NCBI RefSeq assembly: GCF_020520425.1
Contig: NC_079492.1
Span: forward strand, 113,681,157-113,745,156
Length of the DNA stretch: 64,000 nucleotides
Direction: 5' to 3'
Origin: Spinacia oleracea
Lineage: Eukaryota > Streptophyta > Magnoliopsida > Caryophyllales > Amaranthaceae
The position numbers were made by a program, and so were the translations under genes. Below the pieces are notes generated by a model. It was not told where the DNA came from, made no database searches, and saw only the letters and a program-made list of their open reading frames with translations. Positions 34,401 to 46,425 of the stretch are shown here, one piece after another (the first letter of the stretch is position 1; every line of letters starts with the position of its first letter).

Positions 34401-34921
34401 AGGTCCAATGATTATGCCCGCCTATACACATAGACACAAGCATAGTTTATTATATTTATTAATGTGATGCAGAATGATTTAATCTCAAGAGAAAAGTACC
34501 ATGATTAAGCAAAAAAGTTGCAATGCATACATAATATATTATAAGTATATTTTTTTCTTACTATTTATCTTCATTAATTTGTTAAGTATGTTCACCATCA
34601 AAAAATCATCTTTTAAAGTATTGAAGATAACAACTAAAAGTAGATCCTTTAATTTATCAAAAATTCATAATCATAAAAAAGAAGACTTACAAGAATTCCG
34701 GAGATAACTTTAGGCTGTTTGAGAGGCTTCAAGAGAAAGTGCAAGAGGTGGCTTAAAATAAGAACTATAGACATTTCTAAGAGGAGAATAGTGAAGGAGA
34801 AATCATGAGGATTAGAACCACCTTCAAATATTAAGAAGGGAGGGTCTTTACGACGTTGTCGACAAATATCACCCACCTTCGTCCCAATGGACTCATTCAG
34901 CTCGAATGAATTATAATCCAT
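31473..34921 (-). CDS. Cation/H+ antiporter (CHX family, CPA2), copy 2
   Basis: Exons 34921-34691, 34421-33417 and 32630-31473 (231, 1005 and 1158 bp; phase 0 introns, donors GTAAGT and GTACTA, acceptors ATAG and GCAG) give 797 aa. The membrane exchanger domain shows AGIIIGPSGLG at residue 78, VTSFPVIYTILKEMQLLSSE around 182, ISD with Asp214, and NGPLWFGLAIPDGPPIGATI. The C-terminal regulatory part repeats the copy 1 motifs (RTIQHTMQESELRILACIYD, VGFIILPFHKK, DLWIVGRK). Exons 2 and 3 have exactly the copy 1 lengths; exon 1 is four codons shorter. The only in-frame ATG near the start is at 34921. No disabling change is seen. Expected role: K+(Na+)/H+ exchange, often in pollen or endomembranes for this family; the membrane cannot be told from sequence. 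Confidence 0.9.
32801..32896. repeat. Foldback inverted repeat in CHX copy 2 intron 2
   Basis: GGTTAAAGTATTAAGGGTGG at 32801 pairs with the right arm ending at 32896 (reverse complement GGTTAAAGTACTAGGGAGTG); both arms continue through GGATGTAATACCTAG. Arms are about 34 bp with a ~29 bp loop. It may be a tiny MITE. Confidence 0.75.
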
Positions 34922-37639
34922 AACCACAAATTAACTTAATTCGTGAAGATGACAATTAGGGGAAAAATATTTGATTTCAATTGTCTTTTACTCACAACTA
35001 CAACTCTTATACGTATCATAAACACTAATCTTGATGACGACCATTAGTATAATAATTTTGAATTATAATAGATATATGAACACGTAAAATCATAAGAATA
35101 TGGCGATAGAAGAAAAAAAATTGAGTTCATACAAAATACAAATTGAAAACTTACTCCCCTCTTTTTAAAAAAAATCTGCCTACAAAAACAAGAAAAAAGA
35201 GGGGAAGTAAGAAAGAAAATAATTGATATTAAAAACAATCATTTTACATTAAGTTAAATAATCATAAACCTCAATCACAGCAATCACATATCAAAGATAG
35301 CATATTATGTGCGAGATATACATACCTTTTTACAGTTGTACTTCCTTAATTAATTAGTTTTATTTATTATCTCTATGTTGTTGCTAATTATATATATTAT
35401 GCATCACTAGCCTAATTTAGGAGTGTTTGGTTGTTTACTTTTAGGATTTTAAAACAAGGCTATAATGGACCTCATTTTATTCAAGTATTGTTTTTAAAAA
35501 GGGATACAATTGAGCAAAATAAAAGAGTGGACACAACTAAAATAAAAGTGAAATAAGTTAATGACGTCGATTTTTAACATCCAAAACATTAGCATCCCGA
35601 ACATACGCCCTAGAGACCTTGCGCACAATAACTAAATAAAAAGAATGAAAATCCACCAGTAGCTAGAGAACCGAAACCGGATTAGGAAGACGACACTAAA
35701 GAAGACAGACCAAATGTACAATTGGTGTACAGCAGAAGAGCAGAGTAACATTTCCTAATAGAAACTTGAAGATCCATAACACAAACTTTAAATTCAACTG
35801 ACAGAGAATAATTAATAATACATGCTTATGCCCCTCCACCAAGTGATAGATAAAGACACCAGATCTTGATGCACCCAACCCACCCCTGCCTAATTGGAGT
35901 TAGAAATTCAAGCGTCGTCCAGAATAAGACATACATTAACTTGCATAAGCTTCAGAAAACATTGACCACCAGAGAAGACCAAAGATGGAGCCAACCAAAC
36001 TCTAGAAAGAGAACAGAGAGGAAGAAAATTCAGAGTAGCTAACTCATCCTCTTTCAAACGCACAGTCCAACCTTGAAGCAACGATGGAAAAACATTAAGG
36101 TGAAGAGGCATATAAAAAACTGCAAGTTTTTCTGAATCACCCAGATTGACCATAGGGCCAAGAAACAACCTAACAAATTCAAATTTGCAACAGACATAGA
36201 GAATGTACTTATCAAATCTATATACTATAATATGAAAGTAATAGAAGAAGATAAAGAACAAAGAGTGGTCACAAGGGTTCCTGCCCACCAAACAACAACA
36301 ATAGTATAGTCTCAGGGACATTTGAGAAACAAACTCTAGAGTCGCAAGACAATGGGAACAAGATTAATAAAAGGGCATACCATGCGAGTCGAGAAGGTCA
36401 GCCACTTGAAAGGTTTTCTAGTTTATCTTCTAGAGGAATGCTTAAAAACAAGGAAGGAAACGAAGACCCTATAAATGCTTCCACCAAGTCGGTGAAGGCC
36501 CCTGCCTACGGAAGGAGACAACATACGCTTGATTTAGAAGAGCAGCGTATGTTGAAGGAAACATCTAGTAAATAAAATCATTCATAGAGCAGAAGGTTGC
36601 TTTAGTGCAAGAATTGCAGAAGCCATGACATTGTCAAAAAGACGATGAACAATGTAAACATCTCATGAGTAATAATGCATATCAAGTAAAATAGAAACAT
36701 GAGTCGAAGACCCGATTCAAGCAATGCTAGTTTAAGGAAACAAGCTCCCTAGAAACCCAAGGATTTTAGAAATACAGATCTTTTAACCAAGACCAATATT
36801 ACAGGTAGAACCTTCTACAACCCTAGGAGGAATAAGAAGGAGTAGAAATAGACGACAACCCTTGAGCATGATGCTCAACCTTCTGAAGATGAGAGATGGT
36901 TGATCCCTCAAGGGGATTTATTGTGTATCACTCAAGTTTAACTAACATATCTATTTTTCCTACAAGTTAGAGTATATTAATATACTATCACATACTACGC
37001 ATTTATAAAATGTATATTTACATCAGTTTTGGGGGGGTTTACTTGATACGATAGTACTATATTTCTAACCTATCCTAATCGTTAAAATTGATACAAGAAA
37101 ACTCATTTTAAACTCAAGCAAGCTAAGATGAACACAAACTTTAGACCATTATTATACAATCACTTTGATCAATTTCGAGATTAACTTCGATATATTAACT
37201 GTAGGAACTCAAGTAGTCGTACTCCTTATCCTTCCTTAATGTCAACTAACATCCAACTAGACCAATATTAGTCTAACTAAGCCAATTACTATAACCATTT
37301 CGCAACATACAATATTAAACGAGAAGAATTATAAACTAAAAAGATCACATTAATCCCTTGTCAATTTAAACACAAAGATGTATCAATTAACTATCCCAAA
37401 ATACACCCTAGTTTAAATAAGAACCATCTTGCCATAAATTAAACTAGTGCTACTAGCAATGACAGAACTACCTTATGACCAAGGGTGGCACGTGCCCCCC
37501 TCTCCTCTCGAGAAAAAAAAGTTATTTATTGTATTTTTAAGAACTCAACTATATGTATTGGTTAATTTAAATTAATGTGTAAGTGGTATCAAAAGATGTA
37601 TGTTGTTGCAATGGCAATTTTAATACTTTATTGTATATA
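34922..37639. other. Upstream of CHX copy 2; no gene recognised
   Basis: 34922-35260 should contain the CHX copy 2 promoter, but I cannot assign a TATA box. 35600-36900 is less AT-rich and looks like old, decayed coding or retroelement DNA; frames on either strand carry no motif I know. A G-run (GGGGGGGTTTACTTG) is at 37030. Confidence 0.3.
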
Positions 37640-40092
37640 TGACACCCTAATAATTCCTTTCTTTTCTAAAACTATTTTCTCGAGTAAAATAAAAGGAATT
37701 ACTTAAGTATATATATATTACCGCCACCGTGATAACGGTTAATGCTCTATACCAGAATAACGCAGCGGAACTATTAACTAACTTTCAAACCAAATTAAAT
37801 AGTTAATGGCCTCCTTACAATTTGGAACCATTAAGGCCTTATAAAAATCCAACTTTAAATAAATCCATTAACTATAATATATTTTCTAGACATTATTAAA
37901 AATAGATTTTATAGAACTATGAAAGTAAAAATACACTTAACATTCTCAGTCTTGAAATGCTGATATTACTTTACCTGCAAGCTCCCTCTACTAATCCTAC
38001 TTTAAAAATCTACTCACCAACAAAGCAAGTGCAATGGTAGATCTTCGTAGGGTCATTACGGAATTGACATGACCAAAAATAATATGAAGCATGTAATCAG
38101 CAAAGCCGAGTACATATGCGCTAAAAGCAATCTAAAACTAAGCATGCTTCACTCTCAAGCAATTAAATAAGATCACATGCACAATCCACGTCCTTAAAAT
38201 CAATTCAATATGAATAGAATAATAAAATAACAAGATTCAACCCTTGACACCAACTCCTAACTCTTCTACTTCAGTTTAATTAGAAATAATGGATTAAGCT
38301 TGAACCACATTTATAACTTGTTTCCACTAGGGACTAGCATGGGGGTTGCCAAGTTATTATTAAGATATCTATGTCACGTATCCGTGACGGAATTCTAGCG
38401 CATTAGTAACTAAATAATTAAATGGCGCAGCGTATTGTAGCACAACGACTTCCAAAGGACGACGCCTAAGGACCTCACCAATATGGTCACTCTAGGTATA
38501 TACGTTCCAAGACCTTTGAATCATATCCTCTTACACTTTACTTTATCAATATTTAATTCAAAGGCTGGCTCAACTACTCAATTAAATAAAACAAACAACA
38601 CTTAATCAATTAAAAAAATTCTTTTTAATATCCTTTAAAGACTTGTAACCAAAGAAACACTTTGATTTTTATTAATTAATTAATCCTCATTAATTGTCTC
38701 AACATGATTAGATTAACATGAGAGTTGTGACATAAATGCACAATTAAACCTTACCTAACCTCCTTGACATGATTTTAATTAAGAGTATAAGACTGGTTTA
38801 CTTTCCTTGACATGCACGTAGCTAAAAGTACGCAACATGATTACTAATATGTTTGTAACTAGAAGTACAAACATAATTAACAACATGACTGTAATTAAGA
38901 GTACAAACATGATTACTATACTTGACATGATTGTAATTAAAAGTACAACATGTATTATCTTGCTACCATGCATGTGATTTATAATACATACATAAAATAA
39001 CTTGACTAATCAGTTTTGCTATTAAATTCAACAACCATAATCAATTAATCAAGTAAAAATGAGTCATAAACTCAATACACACTTATCGTGTACAACAATA
39101 TGTATTATAACTCGCCCTACACATGTGCGTACCTTGAATATGTAATATGAGGGACCACAATTGCAATTCAACTAGCAATTAGAAATCTCTTCCAATAATA
39201 AATCAATAAACCTTAATTAATCACCTATTTCATAAATTTCCAGCAATGTAATTATAATTTATAAATTAATAAACAATCTCAATAAGAATCCTTTTATGAT
39301 AATTAATCAATCCCAATAATTTACTTGAAACCCTAACATAAAAAAATAATAAAATCCACTTTAAAACCCTAAAAATCAATGTATTATGCTTTCTATACAA
39401 TGTGAAACTTATATTCAATACTACAATTAAATATTATAATCATAATAATTAAATAATATGATGTCTAATTATAGTTAACAGAACTAATATTTTTTTTGTT
39501 TTTTTTTATAAAATTAATAACAAAATTAAAATAGAAAAGAGAGAGGAAGGGAAACATGAGTCGGTCGGCTGACGGAGAACGGGGGGCGGCGAGGCGGGAT
39601 GGCAGGGAAGGAGAGGTGACAACGTCGTGGTCGAGTTGCTGCTGCATCACGGCGCTGCTGTTATCGAGAGAAGCCGGGAGCGGGCAGGAGAGAGGGTCGA
39701 AGGAAGAGAGTAGTGGGAGAAGGAAGAGATGAAAAAAATAAGGTTTTAGGAAATATGGGAAATTTTTAGCTAGGGTAATGATATTATTTAGAGGCTTCAT
39801 TAAATGAAGGAAAATACTATTATGTATTTGATTTAAAATTAAAAGGCAGCTTCTAATTCTATATGAACTTGTGTTTTAAATTCTTTTCTCTTCCGGAAAT
39901 AGAAATAGCTTCCCGAATTTATTTATAAAATAAATTTCTCCCCAAAATAGAAATAATAATAATTTGTAAATATTTAACATAAAATACATTTAAAAAAATA
40001 AATTAAATGCAACTTTAATTTAAAATTTCCTTTAAAATACTTTCTAAATATAAAAAATATATTTATAATTCAAAATACAACGGGGTATTACA
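37640..40092 (-). mobile_element. Solo LTR, probably Ty3/Gypsy
   Basis: The segment begins TGACACCC and ends GGGGTATTACA, giving TG...CA ends and a short inverted terminal match (read on the minus strand, TGTAATACCCCG...GGGTGTCA). Flanks are ATATA (37635-37639) and ATATC (40093-40097), a target duplication with one mismatch. There is no gag or pol inside, as expected for a solo LTR left by recombination. A GC-rich block at 39540-39735 is within it. The Gypsy assignment and minus orientation rest on recalled LTR end sequences. Confidence 0.55.
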
Positions 40093-40169
40093 ATATCCCT
40101 TTGAAGTTTAGCAGGTCAAGGGTTCGAGACTCTTTTGATAAAGTGTGCTTCACATTTTCTTCCATTGTA

Positions 40170-40360
40170 ATTAGACCTGTCAAACGGGTCGGTCGGGTCG
40201 GGTTGTAAAAAATTATTTTCGGGTTCGGGTTAAATCGGGTCGGTCACTTTCGGGTTCGGGTTTACAAATGCTTGTTCAAGACCCAGACCTTTCGGGTTCG
40301 GGTCGACCCAACGGGTTCGGGTCGACCCAACGGGTTCGGGTTCAGGTTTACAAATTCTTA
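40170..40360. repeat. CGGGTTCGGGTCG low-complexity array
   Basis: Degenerate copies of GGGTCGGGTCGGGTT and TTCGGGTTCGGGT, including a perfect 20 bp direct repeat of the CGGGTTCGGGTCGACCCAA word near 40290-40335. It resembles the arrays at 556-2337. Confidence 0.7.
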
Positions 40361-41267
40361 GTTACTTTTATGATAATTCAACATTTTGATTTGATAAATA
40401 TACTATAAAATAACACATTAATATATTTTTTTGGTTAAATATAGGACTTTATTACCAAAAGGTAGAAAATACAAGAAGAATACAAACTCAAAAACAACAG
40501 ACACGAGTTAAGGGAGGACAACCCACAACCCTACCTAAAACGAAAAAAAAACACAACCATTAGTGAGAACCCAACCTGCATACAAAAGCAACAACTTCAC
40601 AAAAACAGATTGCACCCACCAAAGAAGCACAATAACAGAAACTCAAATAGAAGCAAAGAGCAAATAACTTGAACACAAAACGAGCCTGCACCCAAAACAT
40701 CAAGCATGAGGTCTACAACCAGACCGCATAGAGAAGGAGTAGAAGCCTGCAGACAGTAACAAATGCAGCAGCTACCAGAGTACCCAGCCTACACCTAGAC
40801 GAAGAACCCGCACACACCCATCACAAGCAAAATCTCCATGCTAGCGAACAAACCTAAAGGAGCAAACAAAGAAGAAATAACGGAAATAGGCAACAACCAT
40901 ACAACAAACTTTAAGTTACGAAACCTTGTAAGTTCTTAAATCGAAAGCATCTAGAATAAGTGATAAAATGGACTTGCAAAATAATATCATCAGGCGTCTT
41001 CTGAATATTTAGAAATATCTTGCAGTTTCGTTCCTTCCAAATGAGATAAATAAAAATAACAAGCACCAATCTAAATAAATGATCCTTGTTTGAATTGCAG
41101 TTGTTAAGAGAAATATCATACTCCAATTCTTGATTCCAAGGACTTGGAGATCTCTGAATACCAACCCACTATAAAGCACTACTCCAAACTTCACTAGAGA
41201 ACTCACAGTCAATGAATAAGTGTGAAATGCTTTCACTACCTTTTGTGCAAAGGCAACAAACAGGATC

Positions 41268-43981
41268 TCTAAGATGTATGTCTTAGTGACTAAATTGAAG
41301 AAGGTTAAAGTTGGTCTGAAAGAGCTCAATAAGAAGGGTTTTACTGACATTCAGGCTGCTGAAATTAAAGCTCATCAGGCAATGTTAGATGCTCAGCAAG
41401 CCATGCATTCTAATCCTGCAAATCAGCAACTAGCTGATCTGGAGTTAGATGCCATCAAGGAATATAAATTACATCATCAAGTGTATATGGACTTTTTGAA
41501 ACAAAAAGCCAAGCTGGATTGGATCAAATTTGGTGATGAGAACACTTCTGTTTTTCATCAGAGTATCAAGGCCAGAAATGTTCAGAATCATGTTTACAGC
41601 ATATATGATATGCATGGAAAATGGCAAGATACTCCAGAAGCAGTTTCTGATGCTTTTCTTGATTATTATAAGCAGCTACTGGGTACAACTCAAGCTGGAA
41701 GAAGATCTGTAATCAAAGAAGTGGTGTTGGCTGGCCCAGTGCTTACTGATCATCACAGAGCTATTCTCAATGCACATTACTCTAGAGAGGAAGTGAAGAA
41801 TGCTCTATTCTCCATTCCTGGAACTAAAGCTCCTGGACCAGATGGTTTTGGCTCTTTCTTTTATAAGGATTCTTGGCATATAGTGGGAGATGAGGTAATT
41901 GATGCAGTTTTTGATGTGTTGAATAATGGTAAGCTTTTAAAGAAGATTAATCATACAGTCATCACTTTAATTCCTAAAACAAAATGCCCCAAAAATGTTA
42001 GTGAGTTTAGAACTATCTCATGTTGTAATACACTTTATAAATGTGTTACTAAGGTGATGTGTGGTAGATTGAGACAGGTGTTGCCAGACTTGATTCTTGA
42101 GAATCAAGGGGGGTTTGTGCATGGAAGATATATTGCTCATAACATCATGGTAGTGCAGGATTTAGTAAGGCATTATGGAAGGAAATCTGTTCAGCGTAGT
42201 TGCCTGTTAAAAGTTGATTTGCAAAAGGCTTATGATACTGTAGATTGGTGTTTCTTGAAGGAAATGTTGGAGAGTTTGGGATTCCCTATTGCTTTTAGGG
42301 AGTTAGTGATGACCTGTGTTACAACCCCTATGTTCTCTCTTATGATAAATGGTTCTATGCATGGGTTTTTCAAGTCTAAAAGGGGTTTGAGACAGGGTGA
42401 TCCTATGTCACCTTTGCTGTTTGTTATATGCATGGAGTATTTGTCCAGAATATTGCATAAGTTGATTGAATTGCCTCAATTTCAGTTTCATCCAAGGTGT
42501 AAAGATGTGAAGCTCACCCATCTTTGCTTTGCTGATGATCTTATCTTGTGTTGTAAAGGGGAATATCCCTCCATATATTCCTTGCTCCAAGATTTTGCTT
42601 TATTTTCCATGTCTACTGGTTTGATGGCTAACAAGAGTAAGTCTGCTATTTATTGCCATGGCATGTCTGAGAGTGATGTGAAAATAGTAGTGGATGCATC
42701 TGGTTTTACTAGGAGTACTTTGCCATTCAAGTACCTAGGAGTGCCAATCTGTTCTAATAGGATCTCAGCAAGTCAGTGTGATGTTTTGGTGGACAAAATG
42801 ACAGCAAGGATTAAAATATGGAGCACTAGGAATTTGTCCTACACTGCTAGAATGCAACTGGTAAATTCTGTTCTTTTAAGCCTGCATATGTACTGGGCTC
42901 AGATTTTCATCCTTCCTAAGGGTGTTCTGCATGATATTCCTAAGATTTGTAGAGCTTTCTTATGGAGTGGGCAGGCATATAGTTCTAAACCAAGCTCTGT
43001 TGCCTGGGATAGAGTTTGTTCACCTAAACAGGTTGGTGGTTTGGGTTTTAGGGATGTGGTCACTTGGAATATTGCTAGTTTGGGAAAATATGTGTGGGCT
43101 ATCACCACTAAGCAGGAAAACATCTGGATTAAGTGGATTCACTCAGTTTACATCAAAGATGGGGACTGGTGGGAGTACCAACCAAATGCCTCTGCAAGTT
43201 GGTACTGGAAAAGGATATGTGAAACAAGAGATCATCTGAAGCAAGTTTTCTCCTATACTGAATTTAGGAATATGGCTAAATATTCTGTCAAGCAGGTTTA
43301 TAACAAGTTGGTTGGAGATAAACCTCATGTTCAACGGGATAAAGTGGTTTGGAACACACTGAATATGCCAAAGCATAGGTTTATATGCTGGCTTGCAATG
43401 CAGAATAGGTTACAGACTACAGCCAAGTTAGCAAAAATAGGGGTGAGCACCTCTGCTGATTGTTTAATTTGTAAGCAAGCTGCTGAAGTTCATGAGCATC
43501 TGTTTTTCAGTTGTCAGTACAGCAAAATGTGTTTTCAAGACCTGGCAGCATGGCTTAACATTAGAAATGTTAATACTGGTCTGCACAATGTCATCAACAC
43601 CATCAAGAGAGGGAAGCATTCCAAATTCAGAAACCAAGTATGCTATGCAGGGGTGACAGCTTTGGTTTACTTGATTTGGAAAAGTAGGAATTAGAGTTTT
43701 TGGGAAGGGTCAGTTCCAACAGTTGATTCTGTTATGAGTAATCTGAAACGAATTGTAAAAGATAGAATTAAATCTGTCATGTGTAAGAGAGTAAGTAGAA
43801 GAGATAATACTTGGTTTCAGAGTCTGTAAGTAGGTTTTGGTTTCTATAGCCTGCTGGCTGTTAGGTGTTGGTTCCTTTCTGCTGATGGCAGTTAGTTGTA
43901 GTGTGTGTTCACCTCTGTGGGAGGAGATTAAGCTGTACTGTTTTTGGTTGGTAATAATTATAATAGCTTGCTTACCAAAAA
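41268..43981 (+). mobile_element. Younger 5'-truncated LINE, 13 bp target duplication
   Basis: AACAAACAGGATC is found at 41255-41267 and at 43982-43994, directly after an A-rich tail (43976-43981). The 2.7 kb between carries most of a LINE ORF2 but no endonuclease, so the copy was truncated on arrival. It landed in the zinc-binding region of the older LINE in opposite orientation. Confidence 0.88.
41274..43829 (+). pseudogene. LINE ORF2: reverse transcriptase and zf-RVT
   Basis: An 806-codon open frame runs to TAG at 43692, and coding similarity continues in frame to TAA at 43827-43829, where the relative at 10191 also ends; the TAG is thus a premature stop about 45 codons from the true end. 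Visible in order: DWIKFGDENTSVFHQSIKAR linker; RT fingers with PGPDGFGSFFYKDSWHIVGD; KVDLQKAYDTVDW (first catalytic Asp); GLRQGDPMSPLLFVICMEYL; FADDLILCC (catalytic Asp pair); ARMQLVNSVLLSLHMYW thumb; and the C-terminal zinc motif CLICKQAAEVHEHLFFSCQY. The N-terminal AP endonuclease is missing through 5' truncation. The RT core looks intact. Confidence 0.88.
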
Positions 43982-44390
43982 AACAAACAGGATCGCAAAC
44001 GACACCTGTCTTCAACAAATTATCATAAGTAGACAACCTCCCAAAGACACAACCAAAGAATAAAGTTACACTTAGGAGGAGCATAGTTATTACCAACCAT
44101 CTTCCTCCAAAGCACCTTATCTATGGGACCTCTCAAACAATTATACACTTTAACAATAGAAATAATTGGTTGATTCAGATAATTATAACCAGAAGAAAAG
44201 GCATCCAAATTTTTTTGAGCATCAAAGATCTTTTTAACTACCCATGATGCATATTTAGGGGTACTCATAGTAGTAAGGGAATTGTGCTTGACACAATATT
44301 GACGCACCCATCAAACCCAAACCTTATCTCTTTTTTTCATCGAGGTTCCAGAGGAGCTTACATAATGCAACTTGATTCCAAAGCTTAACA

Positions 44391-44970
44391 TGAAGGAAAT
44401 GTGTCCTTCACCTAAGGTGCATTGGTCCAATACAAAGGTTCAGATTAATTACAGAATAACTATTTCAGTGAGATCAGGTGATCGGAACAGCTGGCTAGAG
44501 CAATATTTTCTATGAGTGAGTTTTTATCCTTATTAGGATCACAACTTACTCTTAACTGAACCTACAAGGTCACATCAATGAAAAAAACATATCGCCGGAT
44601 TAAATAAATCAGAAATTCATTTAATGGTCATTCGGGAAATTAGTTCGAAAAACGTAAATATACGATAAGACGTTGGATCATAATTGTATATCGTATTGGG
44701 TATATTTTTAAGCTGGGATAAATGAATAATCGTGTCGTACGACATTTGATCTTCAAGTACTATACGATAACTAATAGTGGTAAGACATTAGACACAAGAC
44801 GGAAAGGGAACAAGCGAGTTGCTGGCCCATGAGCCCATCGCGCAAGCGCCACAAATATAAAAACAATAACTGGTGTTTTGTATCCCAAAACCAAAGTGCA
44901 CGTACTACATTTAAATATATGTACGTTCCAATTTCAACGTATGTATGCATTTTAATATAAAATATTGTTC
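44391..44970 (+). mobile_element. Diverged Copia LTR fragment (5' part)
   Basis: It starts TGAAGGAAATGTGTCC and aligns with the beginning of the young LTRs: CATTGGTCCAA, TTCAGTGAGATCA, GCTGGCTAGAG, CTTACTCTTAACTGAACC and GGTCACA follow in the same order. Similarity fades after about 44640. It abuts the old LINE and is a related, older family member. Confidence 0.65.
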
Positions 44971-45002
44971 TATAACATCTAAACCAACTCGATCAAGCGC
45001 GC

Positions 45003-45104
45003 TCAGGCCAATAATAAATACTTGCTGGTAAAAAACTTAGCCCATTGCTCACGAACTACATCAATTTCCTCACTAGCATAAGGCTCATTCCTCAGAGTAT
45101 AGAC
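45003..45104 (-). pseudogene. Terminal exon fragment of an unidentified transposon-type gene
   Basis: The minus strand, after an acceptor-like GTAAAG at 45105, reads VYTLRNEPYASEEIDVVREQ and WAKFFTSKYLLLA, then TGA. It has the look of the C-terminus of a Ulp1-like transposon protein, but this is a guess. No upstream exon is seen; the 156 bp array begins 157 bases upstream of it. Confidence 0.3.
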
Positions 45105-45261
45105 CTTTACAAAAACATAAATTTCAATTAAGCATTAGATTAAATGCAAATTAAATGTAACATTTTAACATTCAAGCAACTAATGACAATGTCCTAATAG
45201 TCTAGAATACGAATCAAGACTAAGGAAAATTAATTAATTACCTCATCTAGTCTTACGTTAT

Positions 45262-46425
45262 GCATATTAAACATGTAATAAGTTTAAAAATGAGTCCTTA
45301 GGTCCTTTAGTTCAAAGTTGGGAGCGAAAATGCCTCATTTTAGCCTAAATATGACCTGTAACGATTTATCAAGTGCATAAGTAGATTGGAATAAGTCTTA
45401 GAAACTTAAAACTAAGCATACTAATTATGTAATAAGTTTAATATGAGTCCTTAGGTTCTTTAGTTCTAAGTTTGGAGCGAAAATGTCATTTTAGCCTAAA
45501 TATGACCTATAACGACCCAATGAGCCTTAATTGTGCACAAATAGATTGGAATGAGTCCTAGAAAGTCAAAACTAAGCATATTAATCATGTCAAAGGTTTA
45601 AAATGATTCCTTAGGTTCTTTAGTTCAAGTTGGGAGCGAAAATGTCATTTTAGCCTAAATATGACCTATAACGATCCAATGAGCCTTAAATGTGCATAAA
45701 TAGATTGGAATGATTCTTAGAAAGTTAAAATCATGCATATTAAAAATGTAATAAGTTTAAAATGAGTCCTTATGTTTTTTGGGAGTGAAAATCATTTTAG
45801 CCTAAATATGACTTGTAAAGACTAAGCAAGCCTTAAATGTGCATAAGTAGATTGGAATAAGTCTTAGAAACTTAAAACAAAGCATATTAATCATGTAATT
45901 AGTTTAAAATGAGTCCTTAGGTTCTTTAGTTCAAAGTTGGGAGCGAAAATGTCATTTTAGCCTAAATATGATATATAACGACCCAATGAGCCTTAAATGT
46001 GCATAAATAGATTGAAATGAGTCCTAGAAAGTTAAAACTAAGCATATTAATCATTTAAAAGGTTTAAAATTAGTCCTTAGGTTATTTAGTTCAAACTTGG
46101 GAGCGAAATGTCATTTTAGCCTAAATATGACCTATATTTATCCAATGAGCCTTAAATATGCATAATAGATTGGAGTATTCTTAGAATGTTAAAATTATGC
46201 ATATTAAACATGTAATAAGTTTATAATGAGTCCTTATGTTCTTCAGTTCAATGTTGGGAGTGAAAATGCCTCATTTTAGCATAAATATGACCTATAACGA
46301 CTAAACAAGCCTTAAATGTGCATAAATAGATTGGAATGAGTCCTAGAAAGTTAAAATTATGCATATTAAACATGTAATAAGTTTAAAATGAGTCCTTAGG
46401 TTATTTAGTTCAAAGTTATAATCGG
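45262..46425. repeat. ~156 bp tandem array, seven or more units
   Basis: GGGAGCGAAAATG (or GGGAGTGAAAATG) recurs at about 45320, 45474, 45630, 45781, 45939, 46100 and 46256, a spacing of 150-161 bp. Each unit includes ATTTTAGCCTAAATATGACC, GAGCCTTAAATGTGCATAAA and TTTAAAATGAGTCCTTAGGT. Units differ by substitutions and small indels. The array at 26002-26605 is the same family in reverse orientation. Confidence 0.88.

Larger units (their letters stand above)
40429..44390 (-). mobile_element. Old LINE, split by a younger LINE
   Basis: Minus-strand remnants of a LINE ORF2 tail lie on both sides of the insertion at 41268-43981. The right piece (43995-44390) reads LWRKMVGNNYAPPKCNFILW and GVVCDPVC; the left piece (40920-41267) continues with the rest of the zinc-binding region and the LIWKERNCKIF-type end. 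A poly-T at 40429-40435 is the 3' tail. Frameshifts and stops abound. Its upstream part ends where a Copia LTR begins at 44391. Confidence 0.65.

Noticed and set aside
35696-36321. Minus-strand frames as a gene upstream of CHX copy 2
   Set aside because: Leu/Phe/Cys-rich translations without splice consistency or a recognisable domain; treated as decayed DNA of unknown origin.
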